From: Paenibacillus phyllosphaerae
Lineage (GTDB): Bacteria; Bacillota; Bacilli; Paenibacillales; Paenibacillaceae
Assembly: GCF_014192105.1 (NCBI RefSeq)
Contig: NZ_JACHXK010000001.1
Coordinates: 868,001-932,000, forward strand
Direction of reading: 5' to 3'
DNA length: 64,000 nucleotides
The notes under the pieces are model-generated. The model did no database searches and was not told the origin of the DNA. It saw nothing but the letters and a program-made list of their open reading frames with translations. Numbering within the stretch: the stretch's first letter is position 1; the number at the start of each line of letters is the position of its first letter. Of this stretch, positions 1-7,938 are shown in pieces. Both the position numbers and the translations under genes were made by a program.

Positions 1-7
1 ATCCCTC

Positions 8-118
8 CTGGAACGCAAACCAATCTACTTTCGATCAATGCTGCATTCCTACCCCTGGAACGCAAACCCATCTACTTTCGATCAATGCTGCATTCCTACC
101 CCTGGAACGCAAACCAAT
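8..118. repeat. Tandem 47-bp repeat, two full units plus a partial
   Basis: The unit beginning CTGGAACGCAAACC recurs at 8, 55 and 102, an exact 47-bp period with a single substitution (CCAAT versus CCCAT). Each unit carries TCAATGCTGCATTCC followed, after a short loop, by GGAACGCAAACCAAT. These two arms are imperfect inverted repeats, so each unit can form a hairpin. The array lies between the stop codon of the 132-554 gene and a likely ribosome binding site (AGGAGGGAT read on the minus strand, 1-9). It would therefore be the 5' leader of a minus-strand gene to the left of the window. Related arms occur in the broken csaA at about 25570-25612. The array may extend further left. Confidence 0.85.
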
Positions 119-131
119 GATCGTCGTCAAA

Positions 132-554
132 CTAGAAAATGCCCGGGTAGCCTCCGTAAGGACCGTAAGGACCTATCGGACCGCCGAAACCTGGGCCTAC
201 CCCTGGACCGAATCCTGGGCCAGGACCACAGCAAGGACCGTCGAAGCCGCCTGCGAATTCAGGACCATATCCGAATCCGGGACCGAAGCCTGGGCCGAAT
301 CCACCGCCGAAGCCGCCGCCGAAACCGCCTCCCCAATACGGGAGCGTCCCGATAGCAAGCAAGTCAAACAGGACAAGCGGGAGAATCGCTTTCGTTTTGA
401 CTTTCTTCCCTTTGTCTGCTCCGACCGGCTTAAGGATAAGTTTATTATTCGAGACGCGGACGAGTTTGCCTGTAGCGACGGAGCCGTCTTTACGCATGGC
501 ATACACCGTTTTGCCAACGAGTTTGCGGACCTGCTCTTGGGTAACGCGCTGCAT
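132..554 (-). CDS. Small protein with basic N-terminal domain and Gly/Phe/Pro-rich tail
   Basis: A 140-residue protein of unknown function. Residues 1-60 form a compact basic domain (…GKTVYAMRKDGSVATGKLV…) with the look of a small beta-barrel (SH3/LSm-like) fold. A short hydrophobic stretch (LPLVLFDLLAIGTLP) follows. The last 65 residues are low-complexity repeats of GGGFGGGF, GPGFGPGF and GPYGPYGGY, with one CC pair. The start is well supported: AGGAGGG lies 8 nt before the ATG. Gly/Tyr/Phe-rich tails like this are common in spore coat or cell-surface proteins of Bacillales, so a spore or envelope role is possible, but that is inference. The coding strand is confident; the function is not. 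Confidence 0.75.
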   Translation of the reverse strand: MQRVTQEQVRKLVGKTVYAMRKDGSVATGKLVRVSNNKLILKPVGADKGKKVKTKAILPLVLFDLLAIGTLPYWGGGFGGGFGGGFGPGFGPGFGYGPEFAGGFDGPCCGPGPGFGPGVGPGFGGPIGPYGPYGGYPGIF

Positions 555-702
555 GGAAGAATCCCTCCTAGGATGTGATAGAGCTAAGCTAAGTCGCTAA
601 CGTGCCATCCTCTTAAGCGGATAAGCGCAAGCTTAGTTGTCCTCTATCCTATTCATTGCGGCGCGATCTGGTTTGTATCTTTGTCCCGCGAACAGTCACC
701 TA

Positions 703-1086
703 TCAGCGGATGCTGGCATTCAGCTCGATGATGTTACGGTCCGGGTCCAGGACGAAGATCTGAGCAAATCCCGTTATACTGTCCGGCTTGGCCTTATGCT
801 CGATCCCATGCTTCGCAAGCCATGCGATCGTCTCCTCATAGCTTGCGACCCGGATGGCAAAATGCCCATCCCGCGTATCGATCCCGCCGTTACGCTTCGT
901 CTGGCCATCGTGCACGATCAGATGCAGCTGATGGCCGGTCTCGCCGACCGCATACCACGCCCCGGGGAAATCGAATGCCGGCCGCTCCATCTCCTTAAGG
1001 CCGAGCACCTGCTCATAGAATTGCTTGGCCCTTGCAAGATCGGTCACGATCACGCTCGCATGATGCAAGCCTATATGGGTAATCAT
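703..1086 (-). CDS. VOC (glyoxalase/bleomycin-resistance) family protein
   Basis: A 127-residue single-domain protein with the vicinal oxygen chelate signature: an N-terminal IGLHHASVIVTDLARAKQFYEQVLGL stretch, split here as IGLHHASVIV and ARAKQFYEQVLGL, and a C-terminal DPDRNIIEL. The family builds a metal site from His and Glu residues; His8 or His9 and the Glu in NIIEL are the visible candidates. Family members include glyoxalase I, dioxygenases and thiol-transferase resistance enzymes, and the substrate cannot be read from sequence. It is a lone gene, read toward the Gly-rich tail gene. Confidence 0.85.
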   Translation of the reverse strand: MITHIGLHHASVIVTDLARAKQFYEQVLGLKEMERPAFDFPGAWYAVGETGHQLHLIVHDGQTKRNGGIDTRDGHFAIRVASYEETIAWLAKHGIEHKAKPDSITGFAQIFVLDPDRNIIELNASIR

Positions 1087-1189
1087 CGTAGTAGCCTCCT
1101 CTGTCCATCGTCTATACCCTATTCTAACCGCAACGGCGCCCCGGAAAAAGCTCCGGCCCGGTCCCTATCGCGCGCGGACGACAAACAGC

Positions 1190-1220
1190 AAAAAGACGCC
1201 GGATTCAAGAATCCGACGCC
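1190..1220 (-). terminator. Rho-independent terminator of infC-rpmI-rplT
   Basis: On the minus strand, GGCGTCGGATTC-TT-GAATCCGGCGTC forms a 12-bp stem (two G-T pairs) followed by five Ts. It lies 22 bp past the rplT stop codon. Confidence 0.85.
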
Positions 1221-1242
1221 TCTTTTATAAAAGCACGCAAAT

Positions 1243-1602
1243 TTACGCGTTTACTTTTTCTTTTGCAACTGCAGCAAGCGAGTTGAATGCATTGATGTCG
1301 TTAACCGCGAGGTCAGCGAGCATTTTGCGGTTTACTTCAACGCCGGCTTGTTTCAGGCCGAACATGAATTTGCTGTAGGACAGGCCTTGTTGGCGAGCAG
1401 CCGCGTTGATACGAACGATCCACAGTTTGCGGATGTCACGTTTGAACTGACGGCGGTCACGGTATGCATACATAAGAGACTTCATTACTTGCTCTTTTGC
1501 TGTCTTAAACAGGCGGTGTTTGGAACCGAAGTAGCCTTTCGCGAGCTTCAAAATTCTTTTACGACGACGTGCGCGGACGAATCCGCCTTTAACTCTTGCC
1601 AT
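1243..1602 (-). CDS. rplT: 50S ribosomal protein L20
   Basis: A 119-residue basic protein with the typical L20 start ([19 protein letters not shown]) and conserved [19 protein letters not shown] and [17 protein letters not shown] blocks. L20 binds 23S rRNA early in large-subunit assembly. In Firmicutes it also represses its own operon by binding the infC leader. It is the last gene of infC-rpmI-rplT and is followed by a strong terminator. The length matches the family. Confidence 0.98.
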   Translation of the reverse strand: MARVKGGFVRARRRKRILKLAKGYFGSKHRLFKTAKEQVMKSLMYAYRDRRQFKRDIRKLWIVRINAAARQQGLSYSKFMFGLKQAGVEVNRKMLADLAVNDINAFNSLAAVAKEKVNA

Positions 1603-1660
1603 GAGTAGAAACCTCCCGAGTAATGTTTAGTGCATATTCAAAGATCCGTAAGCGTACGGA

Positions 1661-1861
1661 CTATTTCAGGTTTGCAAGACCTTGTTGCAGACGGCGAACG
1701 TCGCCAGCTGCCATGAGCGGTTGACCCGCAAGAACGCGTTTTTGACGACCGGATTTACCGGAGAGCAGGTGGTTGCGGAACGCTTTGTAACGTTTCACTT
1801 TGCCTGTACCTGTAATTTTGAAACGGTCTTTCAAACTGCTGTGCGTTTTCATCTTAGGCAT
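1661..1861 (-). CDS. rpmI: 50S ribosomal protein L35
   Basis: A 66-residue basic protein beginning MPKMKTHSSLKDRFKITGTGKVK and containing HLLSGKS and KRVLAGQ, both diagnostic of L35. It lies between infC and rplT in the conserved order. A GGAGGATC site precedes the ATG. Confidence 0.98.
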   Translation of the reverse strand: MPKMKTHSSLKDRFKITGTGKVKRYKAFRNHLLSGKSGRQKRVLAGQPLMAAGDVRRLQQGLANLK

Positions 1862-1883
1862 GTGATGATCCTCCTCAAAGAAT

Positions 1884-2402
1884 TTAAGCTTGGTTGTTTT
1901 TCGGTGCCAAAATCATGATCATGCTGCGACCTTCAAGCTTTGGCATCCGCTCGACGACACAAATATCAGCGACTTCCTTCTGAAGCCGATCAAGAATGCG
2001 CTGCCCGATCGCGGCATGGGTAATTTCGCGCCCGCGGAAGCGGACCGAAGCTTTGACCTTGTCGCCTTCACCGAGGAATTTCACGACGTTGCGGAATTTC
2101 ACCTGATAGTCGTTCTCCTCGATGTTCGCCCGGAACCAGACTTCCTTCAGATCCACGATCTTCTGGTTCTTGCGAGCTTCTTTTTCTTTCTTCTGTGTCT
2201 CGTAGCGGAACTTGCCGTAGTCCATGATGCGGCATACTGGCGGTTTCGCTGTCGGTGCAACGTTGACAAGATCCATGTTGGCTTCAATCGCCAATTGCAG
2301 TGCATCGCGGATCGGCTTGATCCCGATCTGTTCGCCGTCTGCGCCTACAAGGCGTACTTCCCGTGCCCGAATCTCATCGTTGATTTGATGTTCTCTGCTA
2401 AT
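1884..2402 (-). CDS. infC: Translation initiation factor IF-3 (AUU start)
   Basis: A 172-residue IF-3 that binds the 30S subunit and polices start-codon and initiator-tRNA choice. The N-domain block INDEIRAREVRLVGADGEQIGI, the linker RYETQKKEKEARKNQK and the C-domain SVRFRGREITH are all present. No ATG lies upstream of the conserved N-terminus. The reading frame begins at ATT (2402-2400), encoding (M)SREHQINDEIRAR, exactly 9 nt after GGAGG in GGAGGTGGCAGGTT. An AUU start is the classic IF-3 autoregulation device: the factor discriminates against its own start codon. Taking the first TTG or ATG would remove about 36 conserved residues. Confidence 0.95.
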   Translation of the reverse strand: MSREHQINDEIRAREVRLVGADGEQIGIKPIRDALQLAIEANMDLVNVAPTAKPPVCRIMDYGKFRYETQKKEKEARKNQKIVDLKEVWFRANIEENDYQVKFRNVVKFLGEGDKVKASVRFRGREITHAAIGQRILDRLQKEVADICVVERMPKLEGRSMIMILAPKNNQA

Positions 2403-2645
2403 AACCTGCCACCTCCAAAAAAAATAGTGTTGCTATATCGCGCCCTCACGGGCGTCTACAATAAAAAATGCGGATCCGCTGGGGACCCGCATTCCATTAA
2501 CCAAGATTGTAGGCAATCAATCAACATCGCTATGTAAGCGTGTGGGCCTGTTCAATACTTAGTCGCATAACCAACCAGCTAAGAGCCGGAAAGGTGAGAA
2601 GCGGGTGCTTCTGCTTGTGCGTCTTCGTTTGTCGTTCTTTCGTAC
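2403..2645 (-). promoter_or_regulatory. L20-type leader of the infC operon with internal attenuator
   Basis: The roughly 240-nt 5' UTR of infC. It contains an attenuator hairpin (2467-2493, AATGCGG…CCGCATT followed by TTTTTT). This is bracketed by a longer-range inverted repeat CTACAAT (2506-2512 on the minus strand) / ATTGTAG (2456-2462). A small CGCCC-GTGA-GGGCG hairpin lies nearer the Shine-Dalgarno. Bacillus infC-rpmI-rplT is known to be controlled by L20-dependent transcription attenuation in such a leader. The match here is by position and architecture, not by a covariance model. Confidence 0.75.
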
Positions 2646-2651
2646 CGACAT

Positions 2652-2681
2652 AATATATCACAGCCGCACAACTGAAGTCAA
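2652..2681 (-). promoter_or_regulatory. Sigma-A promoter of the infC operon
   Basis: On the minus strand, TTGACT (2681-2676), an 18-bp spacer and TATATT (2657-2652). TGA directly before the -10 gives an extended -10. It lies upstream of the L20-type leader, predicting a start site near 2645. Confidence 0.75.
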
Positions 2682-2711
2682 CACGCTTTTTAGTCTTGCT
2701 GACAACGCGCC

Positions 2712-2888
2712 TTACATGTTGGCGTCATTCACATATTCGTTCGGGATTTCCTCGCCGTCCGGATTGTTGTTCTTGACCTGCGCTTTGCGTCCATTGCGGA
2801 ATTCGCCGCCGTGAACGTCGTTCTCGCGCTGCTCGTTGTTATCGATATGGTCATGATCGTTGTTGTTGTAATTCGCATTGTTTGACAT
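2712..2888 (-). CDS. Small Asn/Asp-rich hydrophilic protein
   Basis: A 58-residue protein, MSNNANYNNNDHDHIDNNEQ at the N-terminus, that is very hydrophilic and probably disordered, with no membrane segment. I chose the ATG at 2888 because AGAGGTG lies about 9 nt upstream. The frame stays open to a TTG at 2960 with no comparable site. Small Asn-rich proteins of this kind are common in spore-formers, but I recognise no family. Confidence 0.55.
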   Translation of the reverse strand: MSNNANYNNNDHDHIDNNEQRENDVHGGEFRNGRKAQVKNNNPDGEEIPNEYVNDANM

Positions 2889-3000
2889 CTTCGCGTTCAC
2901 CTCTTTCGCTTCTTGGCGCTGATTCGCCTTTGCAGGCGTCCACGTTCTAGAATCGCTCAAGCGGTGCGGGATTATACATCTCGTTGCTTAGAAGTGCGGC

Positions 3001-3022
3001 AAAAAAAAGGCCGCCATGCGGC
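3001..3022 (-). terminator. Terminator downstream of the GT2 gene
   Basis: On the minus strand GCCGC-ATG-GCGGC followed by CTTTTTTTT, 75 bp past the stop codon of the glycosyltransferase gene. Confidence 0.7.
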
Positions 3023-3096
3023 AGTGCAGGGAAGCGCAAGGCCAACGATCGACCTCACATGCTTCTTGCACATGGCGCATAAGCAGCCTGCAATGG

Positions 3097-4338
3097 CTAT
3101 GATGCTTGCTTGCTCTGCACTTCTTCCAGACGAAGCACGCGCGTATGCTGCGTGTGGCTCCACTGCTTGTTGTTCTGCGTGAAGAAGGCGTAGAACGTGA
3201 TCGGCAGCCAAGACAGCTGGAAGACGATCATCGAGAGGAGATGGGCGTACATTTTGCCCGACTTGATGCCCTCGAGCATCATGACAAGCGGGAACATGAG
3301 CGCGGCCAGCGTCAACGACACGATCGCGATCCAGCTTGGCAAATAGCTGTAGATCGAGATGAACGCATTGCTCCCCGGAAGCGCGCTGTCGATCCAGATC
3401 ATCGCCGTCAGCACGAAACCGAGCAGCGTGTTGTAAGCCGACATCGAGTAGAGCGCCGCGTCGAATTTGATAAAGCTGCGTTCCTTGATGCTCGCCCAGA
3501 TCAGCGGGAAGAAGTAGTGGCGCGCCACCGTGAAGTGGCCTTGCATCCAGCGCAGACGTTGGCGTGCCGAAGCTTTGAACGTAAGCGGCTTCTCGTCGTA
3601 GACCTTCGCTTCGAAGTTCAGCACCGGATGGACGCCGCGCTTGACGCAGCGCATCGAGAACTCGAGGTCTTCGACCAAGCTTGTCGCTCCCCAGCCCATC
3701 TCCTTCAGCAGATCGGACTCGAAACACATGCCCGTGCCGCCAAGGAAGTTGGCCATACGAAGGTTGCGGCGGGACAGCTGCCACAGACGGTTGCAGTACC
3801 AGTACGTAATGCCGTACGAAGCGGTAACCCAGGAGTCGTCCGGGTTCTTCGTATCGAGATACGCTTGGATGACCTGATGGCCTTCGCACAGGTCGTTGTT
3901 CATGTGATGCAGGAAATCGGCGTTGCATAGGTTATCCGCATCGAACATGACGACGGCGTCATATTGGCGCGGCATCGCCCACAGTTCCTTGAGCATCCAT
4001 TCGATCGCATGGCCTTTGCCGCGAAGATGCGGATTGTGGCGCTCCATCGCATACACGCCTTTGCTGCGGGAGATCTCTGCGGTGTCGTCCGTGCAGTTAT
4101 CGCAGATAACGAACACGTCGTAAAGTTCTTTCGGGTAATCGAGGTTCTTGAGATTATCGATGAGCGCGCCGACGACGGCCGACTCATTGTGCGCCGCTAC
4201 CAGCACGGCGAACGATTTTTGCGGTGCATGCTTAAGCTCTCTGCGCTTGCGAACAATGCCAAACAACGCTAACACGAACTGATAGACGCCGACGAATGCG
4301 AGTATCACCTGAAGCGCGATTAATACGAAGTTGATCAT
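3097..4338 (-). CDS. Membrane-bound family 2 glycosyltransferase
   Basis: A 413-residue processive-type GT2. One N-terminal membrane segment (residues about 3-28) is followed by a GT-A catalytic domain with AAHNES (about 48-53), the metal-binding D133-A-D135 in MFDADN, the catalytic ED at 223-224 in LVEDLEF, and Q260-R-L-R-W264 (QxxRW). Three or four C-terminal membrane helices follow (about 300-390). This layout is shared with cellulose, hyaluronan and poly-GlcNAc synthases and with NodC. It probably polymerises or transfers a sugar from a UDP-donor at the membrane; the product cannot be read from sequence. The gene stands alone, with a 344-bp upstream gap and its own terminator. Confidence 0.9.
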   Translation of the reverse strand: MINFVLIALQVILAFVGVYQFVLALFGIVRKRRELKHAPQKSFAVLVAAHNESAVVGALIDNLKNLDYPKELYDVFVICDNCTDDTAEISRSKGVYAMERHNPHLRGKGHAIEWMLKELWAMPRQYDAVVMFDADNLCNADFLHHMNNDLCEGHQVIQAYLDTKNPDDSWVTASYGITYWYCNRLWQLSRRNLRMANFLGGTGMCFESDLLKEMGWGATSLVEDLEFSMRCVKRGVHPVLNFEAKVYDEKPLTFKASARQRLRWMQGHFTVARHYFFPLIWASIKERSFIKFDAALYSMSAYNTLLGFVLTAMIWIDSALPGSNAFISIYSYLPSWIAIVSLTLAALMFPLVMMLEGIKSGKMYAHLLSMIVFQLSWLPITFYAFFTQNNKQWSHTQHTRVLRLEEVQSKQAS

Positions 4339-4682
4339 GATTTGGATAGTGCCCCCTTAAGACCCCTTTTTTTGCGAAGCTCTCTCTCTTTATTTTGGTA
4401 AGAGACTTACGCTAATCCCCTTTATTACGGTGTGTCCGGCTTGCAGCGTTTTGTTTTTGTAAGCTACAGCCATTGATTTTCCACACCTTGCTGCTGTTTG
4501 TCAAAAGTGCTAAAAGCGCTTGTAAGACCGATAGATCGGAGAAAAACGGTATCAATCCACCTCTAGACGACCAAATCCCTTGTTTTGCTTCGTTTCACCC
4601 TTATTTTCAGCCATTTGTGGAAAAAAGATCACTGTTTCTCCGTAAACGAGCCGTCAATTAAAAAAGTTTCATTTTCCACGGG
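4339..4682. other. Intergenic region upstream of the GT2 gene
   Basis: Holds no coding sequence I can support. It is more AT-rich than its flanks and contains AAGGGGG, a weak ribosome binding site for the GT2 gene on the minus strand. I looked for a c-di-GMP or other riboswitch and saw no match. Confidence 0.5.
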
Positions 4683-5855
4683 CTATTTCGTATGACGAAT
4701 TCGTGAACGCCCCTCGCAAGCGGCCAATTGGCACTCGGCGAGCAGTCGGTCAAAAATATCGTCCCAAGACTGTTTGCGGCTGTATGCAAGGGCAAGCGAA
4801 GCCATTCGGTAACGCATTAACGGGTTCTCGTACAGCTCGGTTAACGCATCGCAGAACGCGTCCGCGTCGCCTTGCTCGCACAAAAATCCCGTCAGCCCGT
4901 GTTCGACGGTATCCGTCACGCCTCCGCGATTCGCGGTGACGACTGGCGTACCGCATGCCATCGCTTCGAGCACGACGTTGCCGAACGTCTCGGTGGGCGA
5001 GGGAAACAGGAAAATATCCGAGGCGGCATACCACTTCTGCAGCTCCTCCCCGGCGGTGAAGCCAAGGAAATGCACCGGTATGTCGTGCTGCTCGGCCTGC
5101 TCCTTAAGGCTTATGGCGGAAGGTCCATCTCCCGCTACGACTAGCCGTGCCTCCGGACATGCCGTCCGCTGGAATTTGGCAAAAGCCGCCAACGCGACAT
5201 CGACATTCTTCTCCGGGGCCAGACGGCCCACGTACAGCACGATAAAGTTCGAGCTGTCGATTCCGTGGCTTTCCAGATGCCCCTTGCGGTCCACGGCAGG
5301 ATGGAAACGTTTCGTATCCATTCCTCTGGGCCAGATCGACAACCGCTCTTCTTCCCACCCCCGCTGCAGAAGATCGCTCTTCGTCGAAGCGGACGGCACG
5401 AATATACGGCTGCAATCATAATGAAACCAATTCATATATCTCCATAACATCTTAACCATCCATTGCAAATTGTAAAACGGCAAATAGCGGTCGAAATGCG
5501 TATGATACGAGGCAATGAGCGGAATTTCGTATTTACGGGCGTAATGGATGCCGCATAGTCCGAGATTGAATGGGGTCGCAACGTGGATGAGCGTGGGCGA
5601 GAACGCATGCAGCGCTCTGCGGATATGGACGGGATTCACTAGCGCCAGTCGGCATTCCGGGTAGAGGAAGAAGGGAAGCGAAGCGAAACGTTCGACGGAA
5701 GCTGCCGCCCCATGGGGTAAACCAAGCGCGGGATCAGGCGCGAACACCTGGACCGGTACGCCCTTTCTGCGCAGATAATCCACCCATCTGCCAAGTGTCC
5801 TGGCCACTCCGTTGACTTCAGGTTCATAGGTATCCGTAAAAAGCGCGAGCCTCAC
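4683..5855 (-). CDS. Family 4 glycosyltransferase (alpha-mannosyltransferase-like)
   Basis: A 390-residue GT-B enzyme. The N-terminal half begins LFTDTYEPEVNGVARTL, the hallmark of the MgtA/PimB-like group of GT4. The C-terminal half carries YVGRLAPEKN (about 223-232) and the donor-binding E-x7-E in TETFGNVVLEAMACGTP. Family members move mannose or glucose from a nucleotide sugar to a lipid acceptor such as diacylglycerol or polyprenyl phosphate at the cytoplasmic face. It is divergent from the PAP2 phosphatase gene, which may act on a lipid phosphate in the same envelope pathway, though that is inference. Confidence 0.85.
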   Translation of the reverse strand: MRLALFTDTYEPEVNGVARTLGRWVDYLRRKGVPVQVFAPDPALGLPHGAAASVERFASLPFFLYPECRLALVNPVHIRRALHAFSPTLIHVATPFNLGLCGIHYARKYEIPLIASYHTHFDRYLPFYNLQWMVKMLWRYMNWFHYDCSRIFVPSASTKSDLLQRGWEEERLSIWPRGMDTKRFHPAVDRKGHLESHGIDSSNFIVLYVGRLAPEKNVDVALAAFAKFQRTACPEARLVVAGDGPSAISLKEQAEQHDIPVHFLGFTAGEELQKWYAASDIFLFPSPTETFGNVVLEAMACGTPVVTANRGGVTDTVEHGLTGFLCEQGDADAFCDALTELYENPLMRYRMASLALAYSRKQSWDDIFDRLLAECQLAACEGRSRIRHTK

Positions 5856-6071
5856 GCGAATCCCCTCCTGTTGGCCGACGCCGGGCGATCTGCATACGCC
5901 CCTTCAAGACGCCGGTTCTTGTAATTACTACCAGCGTACATGAAAATTGTTTACGGCAAATCAAGCAAGTGCGAAGGTATCATTAATATGGCGTTAGCAT
6001 CGCGTTGACACCACGGAAACAGTGCTGCCTTATGCTAAGCGCATAAGCTTTATCGGGAGGGTGACGCCTTG

Positions 6072-6629
6072 ATGGAGACGATGGTGGGATGGCTGCGCAG
6101 CAGGGATAACGACATGTTGGTGTGGATGAACCGCAGGCCTGTCAATCGGGGAATTCAGCGCTTGTTGGGGTGGTGGCTGCATACGATAACGCACACGGGC
6201 GGCGCAAGCTTCACGCTCGCGACCGCCCTATGTGGTCTTCTACTATTGAAGGGTTCCTGGAGCGCGGCCGGCGCCCAAGCCTTATTCGCGGTCATCGTCA
6301 GCCACATTCCGGTGGCCATCGTCAAACGCAAAATCAAGCGGCTGCGTCCCTATCAGCGGCTGCCTCACTTGAATATCTGCAAGAAGCCGCTGCTCGATCC
6401 GTCCTTTCCGTCCGGCCACACGACGGCGATCTTCGCTTGGCTTATGCCTTGGCTGCTCGTGGATACGACATTGCTGATCGTGCTGCTGCCTGCTGCGCTA
6501 CTGCTCGGCTTGTCCGTCGCCTGGTCGCGGATGTACCTCGGCCTTCATTACCCTTCGGACGTTGCGGCCGGCGCCGTGCTAGGCTCGCTTGCAGGCGCAT
6601 TGTCCTCTTCGCTTTGGTCCTTCATCTGA
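6072..6629 (+). CDS. PAP2-family membrane phosphatase
   Basis: A 185-residue integral membrane phosphatase with all three PAP2 motifs: K85-x6-R92-P93, P113-S-G-H116, and S152-R153-x5-H159-x3-D163. The two catalytic His and the Asp are therefore intact. Such enzymes dephosphorylate undecaprenyl pyrophosphate, phosphatidylglycerol phosphate or similar lipid phosphates outside the membrane. The ATG at 6072 is preceded by GGGAGGG with a 10-nt spacer; a TTG directly before it is an alternative start. The last 82 bp overlap the 3' end of trmB on the other strand. Confidence 0.9.
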   Translation: METMVGWLRSRDNDMLVWMNRRPVNRGIQRLLGWWLHTITHTGGASFTLATALCGLLLLKGSWSAAGAQALFAVIVSHIPVAIVKRKIKRLRPYQRLPHLNICKKPLLDPSFPSGHTTAIFAWLMPWLLVDTTLLIVLLPAALLLGLSVAWSRMYLGLHYPSDVAAGAVLGSLAGALSSSLWSFI

Positions 6630-7330
6630 AGGGCCTTTTTTGCTTCTCGGTGAGCGGCTAGCGCTTCGGCGCCAATGACCACTTCTACGCGGTGAATGTT
6701 ATTGCCGCGCTCGATGAACTTGGATTCATACTCGGTGAGTACCAGATCTTCGCGCACTTCTTCTTTATGCAGATGCAGCGAGATGTTCCGCATCACAAGC
6801 TCCATGTCGGCAAAACTGTTCAACGAGAATTCGAACAACGATTGGGAATCCGTCTTGAAGTGGATCTCGCCGCGTTCGTTCAGAATCTCCATATACTTCT
6901 CCACGAATCGCGGATGCGTCAGGCGGCGGCGCGCGTGCTTGGCCTTCGGCCATGGATCGCTGAAGTTCAAGTGAATGCGCTCGATCTCGCCCGGCGCGAA
7001 CATGTCTTCGATATGCTCGATATTGGCACGCAGCAGCGCCAGGTTCGGGGGATCGCTAACGTCCTGCTTCTCCCAAGCGGCACGCGCTTTCTCGCTCGCG
7101 CGGCGAATGAGCTCGTCATACATATCCACGCCGATAAAATTAATGTGCGGGTTGCGCACGCTCATATCGCTGATGAACCGGCCTTTGCCCATGCCAAGCT
7201 CTACATAAATCGGGTTGTCATTGCCGAAAAACTCGCGCCAGTGTCCCTTATGCGGCGCCGCGTCGAGCACGACCAGATCGGTCTGGCTCTCGATCGCTTC
7301 CAATATTCCTTTTCTTCCTCTAAGACGCAT
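6548..7330 (-). CDS. trmB: tRNA (guanine-46-N7)-methyltransferase
   Basis: A 260-residue TrmB that methylates G46 in the tRNA variable loop using SAM. The SAM-binding ELGMGKGRF (about 43-51), FIGVDMYDE and the family motif FSDPWPKAKHARRRL (about 128-142) are intact. The family is usually 210-230 residues. Here about 35 extra residues, rich in Ala, Ser, Pro and Glu, follow the catalytic domain (…EEDNAPASEPSTAPAATSEG). This tail is what runs antisense into the PAP2 gene, so it may be a recent read-through extension. Confidence 0.95.
   Translation of the reverse strand: MRLRGRKGILEAIESQTDLVVLDAAPHKGHWREFFGNDNPIYVELGMGKGRFISDMSVRNPHINFIGVDMYDELIRRASEKARAAWEKQDVSDPPNLALLRANIEHIEDMFAPGEIERIHLNFSDPWPKAKHARRRLTHPRFVEKYMEILNERGEIHFKTDSQSLFEFSLNSFADMELVMRNISLHLHKEEVREDLVLTEYESKFIERGNNIHRVEVVIGAEALAAHREAKKALQMKDQSEEDNAPASEPSTAPAATSEG
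6617..6641 (+). terminator. Terminator overlapping the PAP2 stop codon
   Basis: GGTCCTTCA-TC-TGAAGGGCC followed by TTTTTT. The stem includes the stop codon (6627-6629), and the element also lies within the antisense trmB coding region. Confidence 0.75.
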
Positions 7331-7385
7331 GGTTAACCTACTCCTTCTTCATCCTTCAAAGCAAACTAGTCCTATTGTGCCCGAA

Positions 7386-7852
7386 TGGGGAGGGGTTGTA
7401 AAGGTGGGAACCATCCTTTACAACCCTCCCCGGGGAATATATTTTCAGGGCTGCGCCCTATGGAACCCCTTGGTTTATCCTCGCCCCTTCCCCCTCCATT
7501 GGAGGGGAACCAGAGGGCAACCGCCCTCTGGACACCCGTAATGGGCTAGATTCGATACGCGGCCGTCTTCGATGTGTCCTATCGGCGGTGACCCGCTTTT
7601 GTTCAGAAGTGGATTGCTTGATGCAATCCACTTCTGAACAAAGCTCATGTTCGAGCTTCGTTCGCGGCTTGGTTGCCTTGGGGAGGAAACCTGTTGCGTT
7701 AGTGCGTGGAGCTTCATTTGTGCTGACACTCGCTTAACGTCCACTCCCGTGGACACGCTATACGTAGCAACCTGGAGGAGACCCGACTGGTTGGTGCGTT
7801 TGGGCTGATTCCCAGCAGACACTCGCTTGACGTCCACTTTGTGGACACGCTT
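7386..7852 (+). repeat. Structured dispersed repeat, copy 1 (duplicated 3' module)
   Basis: A multi-hairpin element shared with 12656-13005 and 16684-17046, all in the same orientation. Elements in order: an 18-bp hairpin (7387-7431), GGGCTGCGCCC, the conserved CCTCGCCCCTTCCCC block with CCCCTCC-ATT-GGAGGGG, CAGAGGGC-AACC-GCCCTCTG, and a long stem TTGTTCAGAAGTGGATTGC / its complement (7599-7641). The invariant CGAGCTTCGTTCGCGGCTT and a terminal GTCCAC-TCCC-GTGGAC hairpin follow. Copy 1 carries a second terminal module (about 7768-7852) with GTCCAC-TTT-GTGGAC. The region is non-coding and separates trmB from the 7939-8133 gene. Confidence 0.85.
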
Positions 7853-7885
7853 ACCTAAAATCTTATGGGCGATGCCCATAAAATC

Positions 7886-7915
7886 AAAAAGCCGCAGACC
7901 CTAGGGCGTGCGGCT
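7886..7915 (-). terminator. Terminator of the 64-residue gene
   Basis: On the minus strand AAGCCGCA…TGCGGC followed by TTTTT, 24 bp past the stop. A second perfect hairpin, TTATGGGC-ATC-GCCCATAA (7863-7881), lies just beyond. Confidence 0.75.
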
Positions 7916-7938
7916 TGATATGTGTAAGTTACTATTCT

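Noticed and set aside
1-118. CRISPR array
   Set aside because: The whole 47-bp unit repeats with one substitution; there are no variable spacers and no cas genes.
2972-3928. 318-residue minus-strand ORF
   Set aside because: Frame shadow of the GT2 glycosyltransferase, which carries all catalytic motifs.
4339-4682. c-di-GMP riboswitch before the GT2 gene
   Set aside because: No conserved GEMM core could be aligned by eye.
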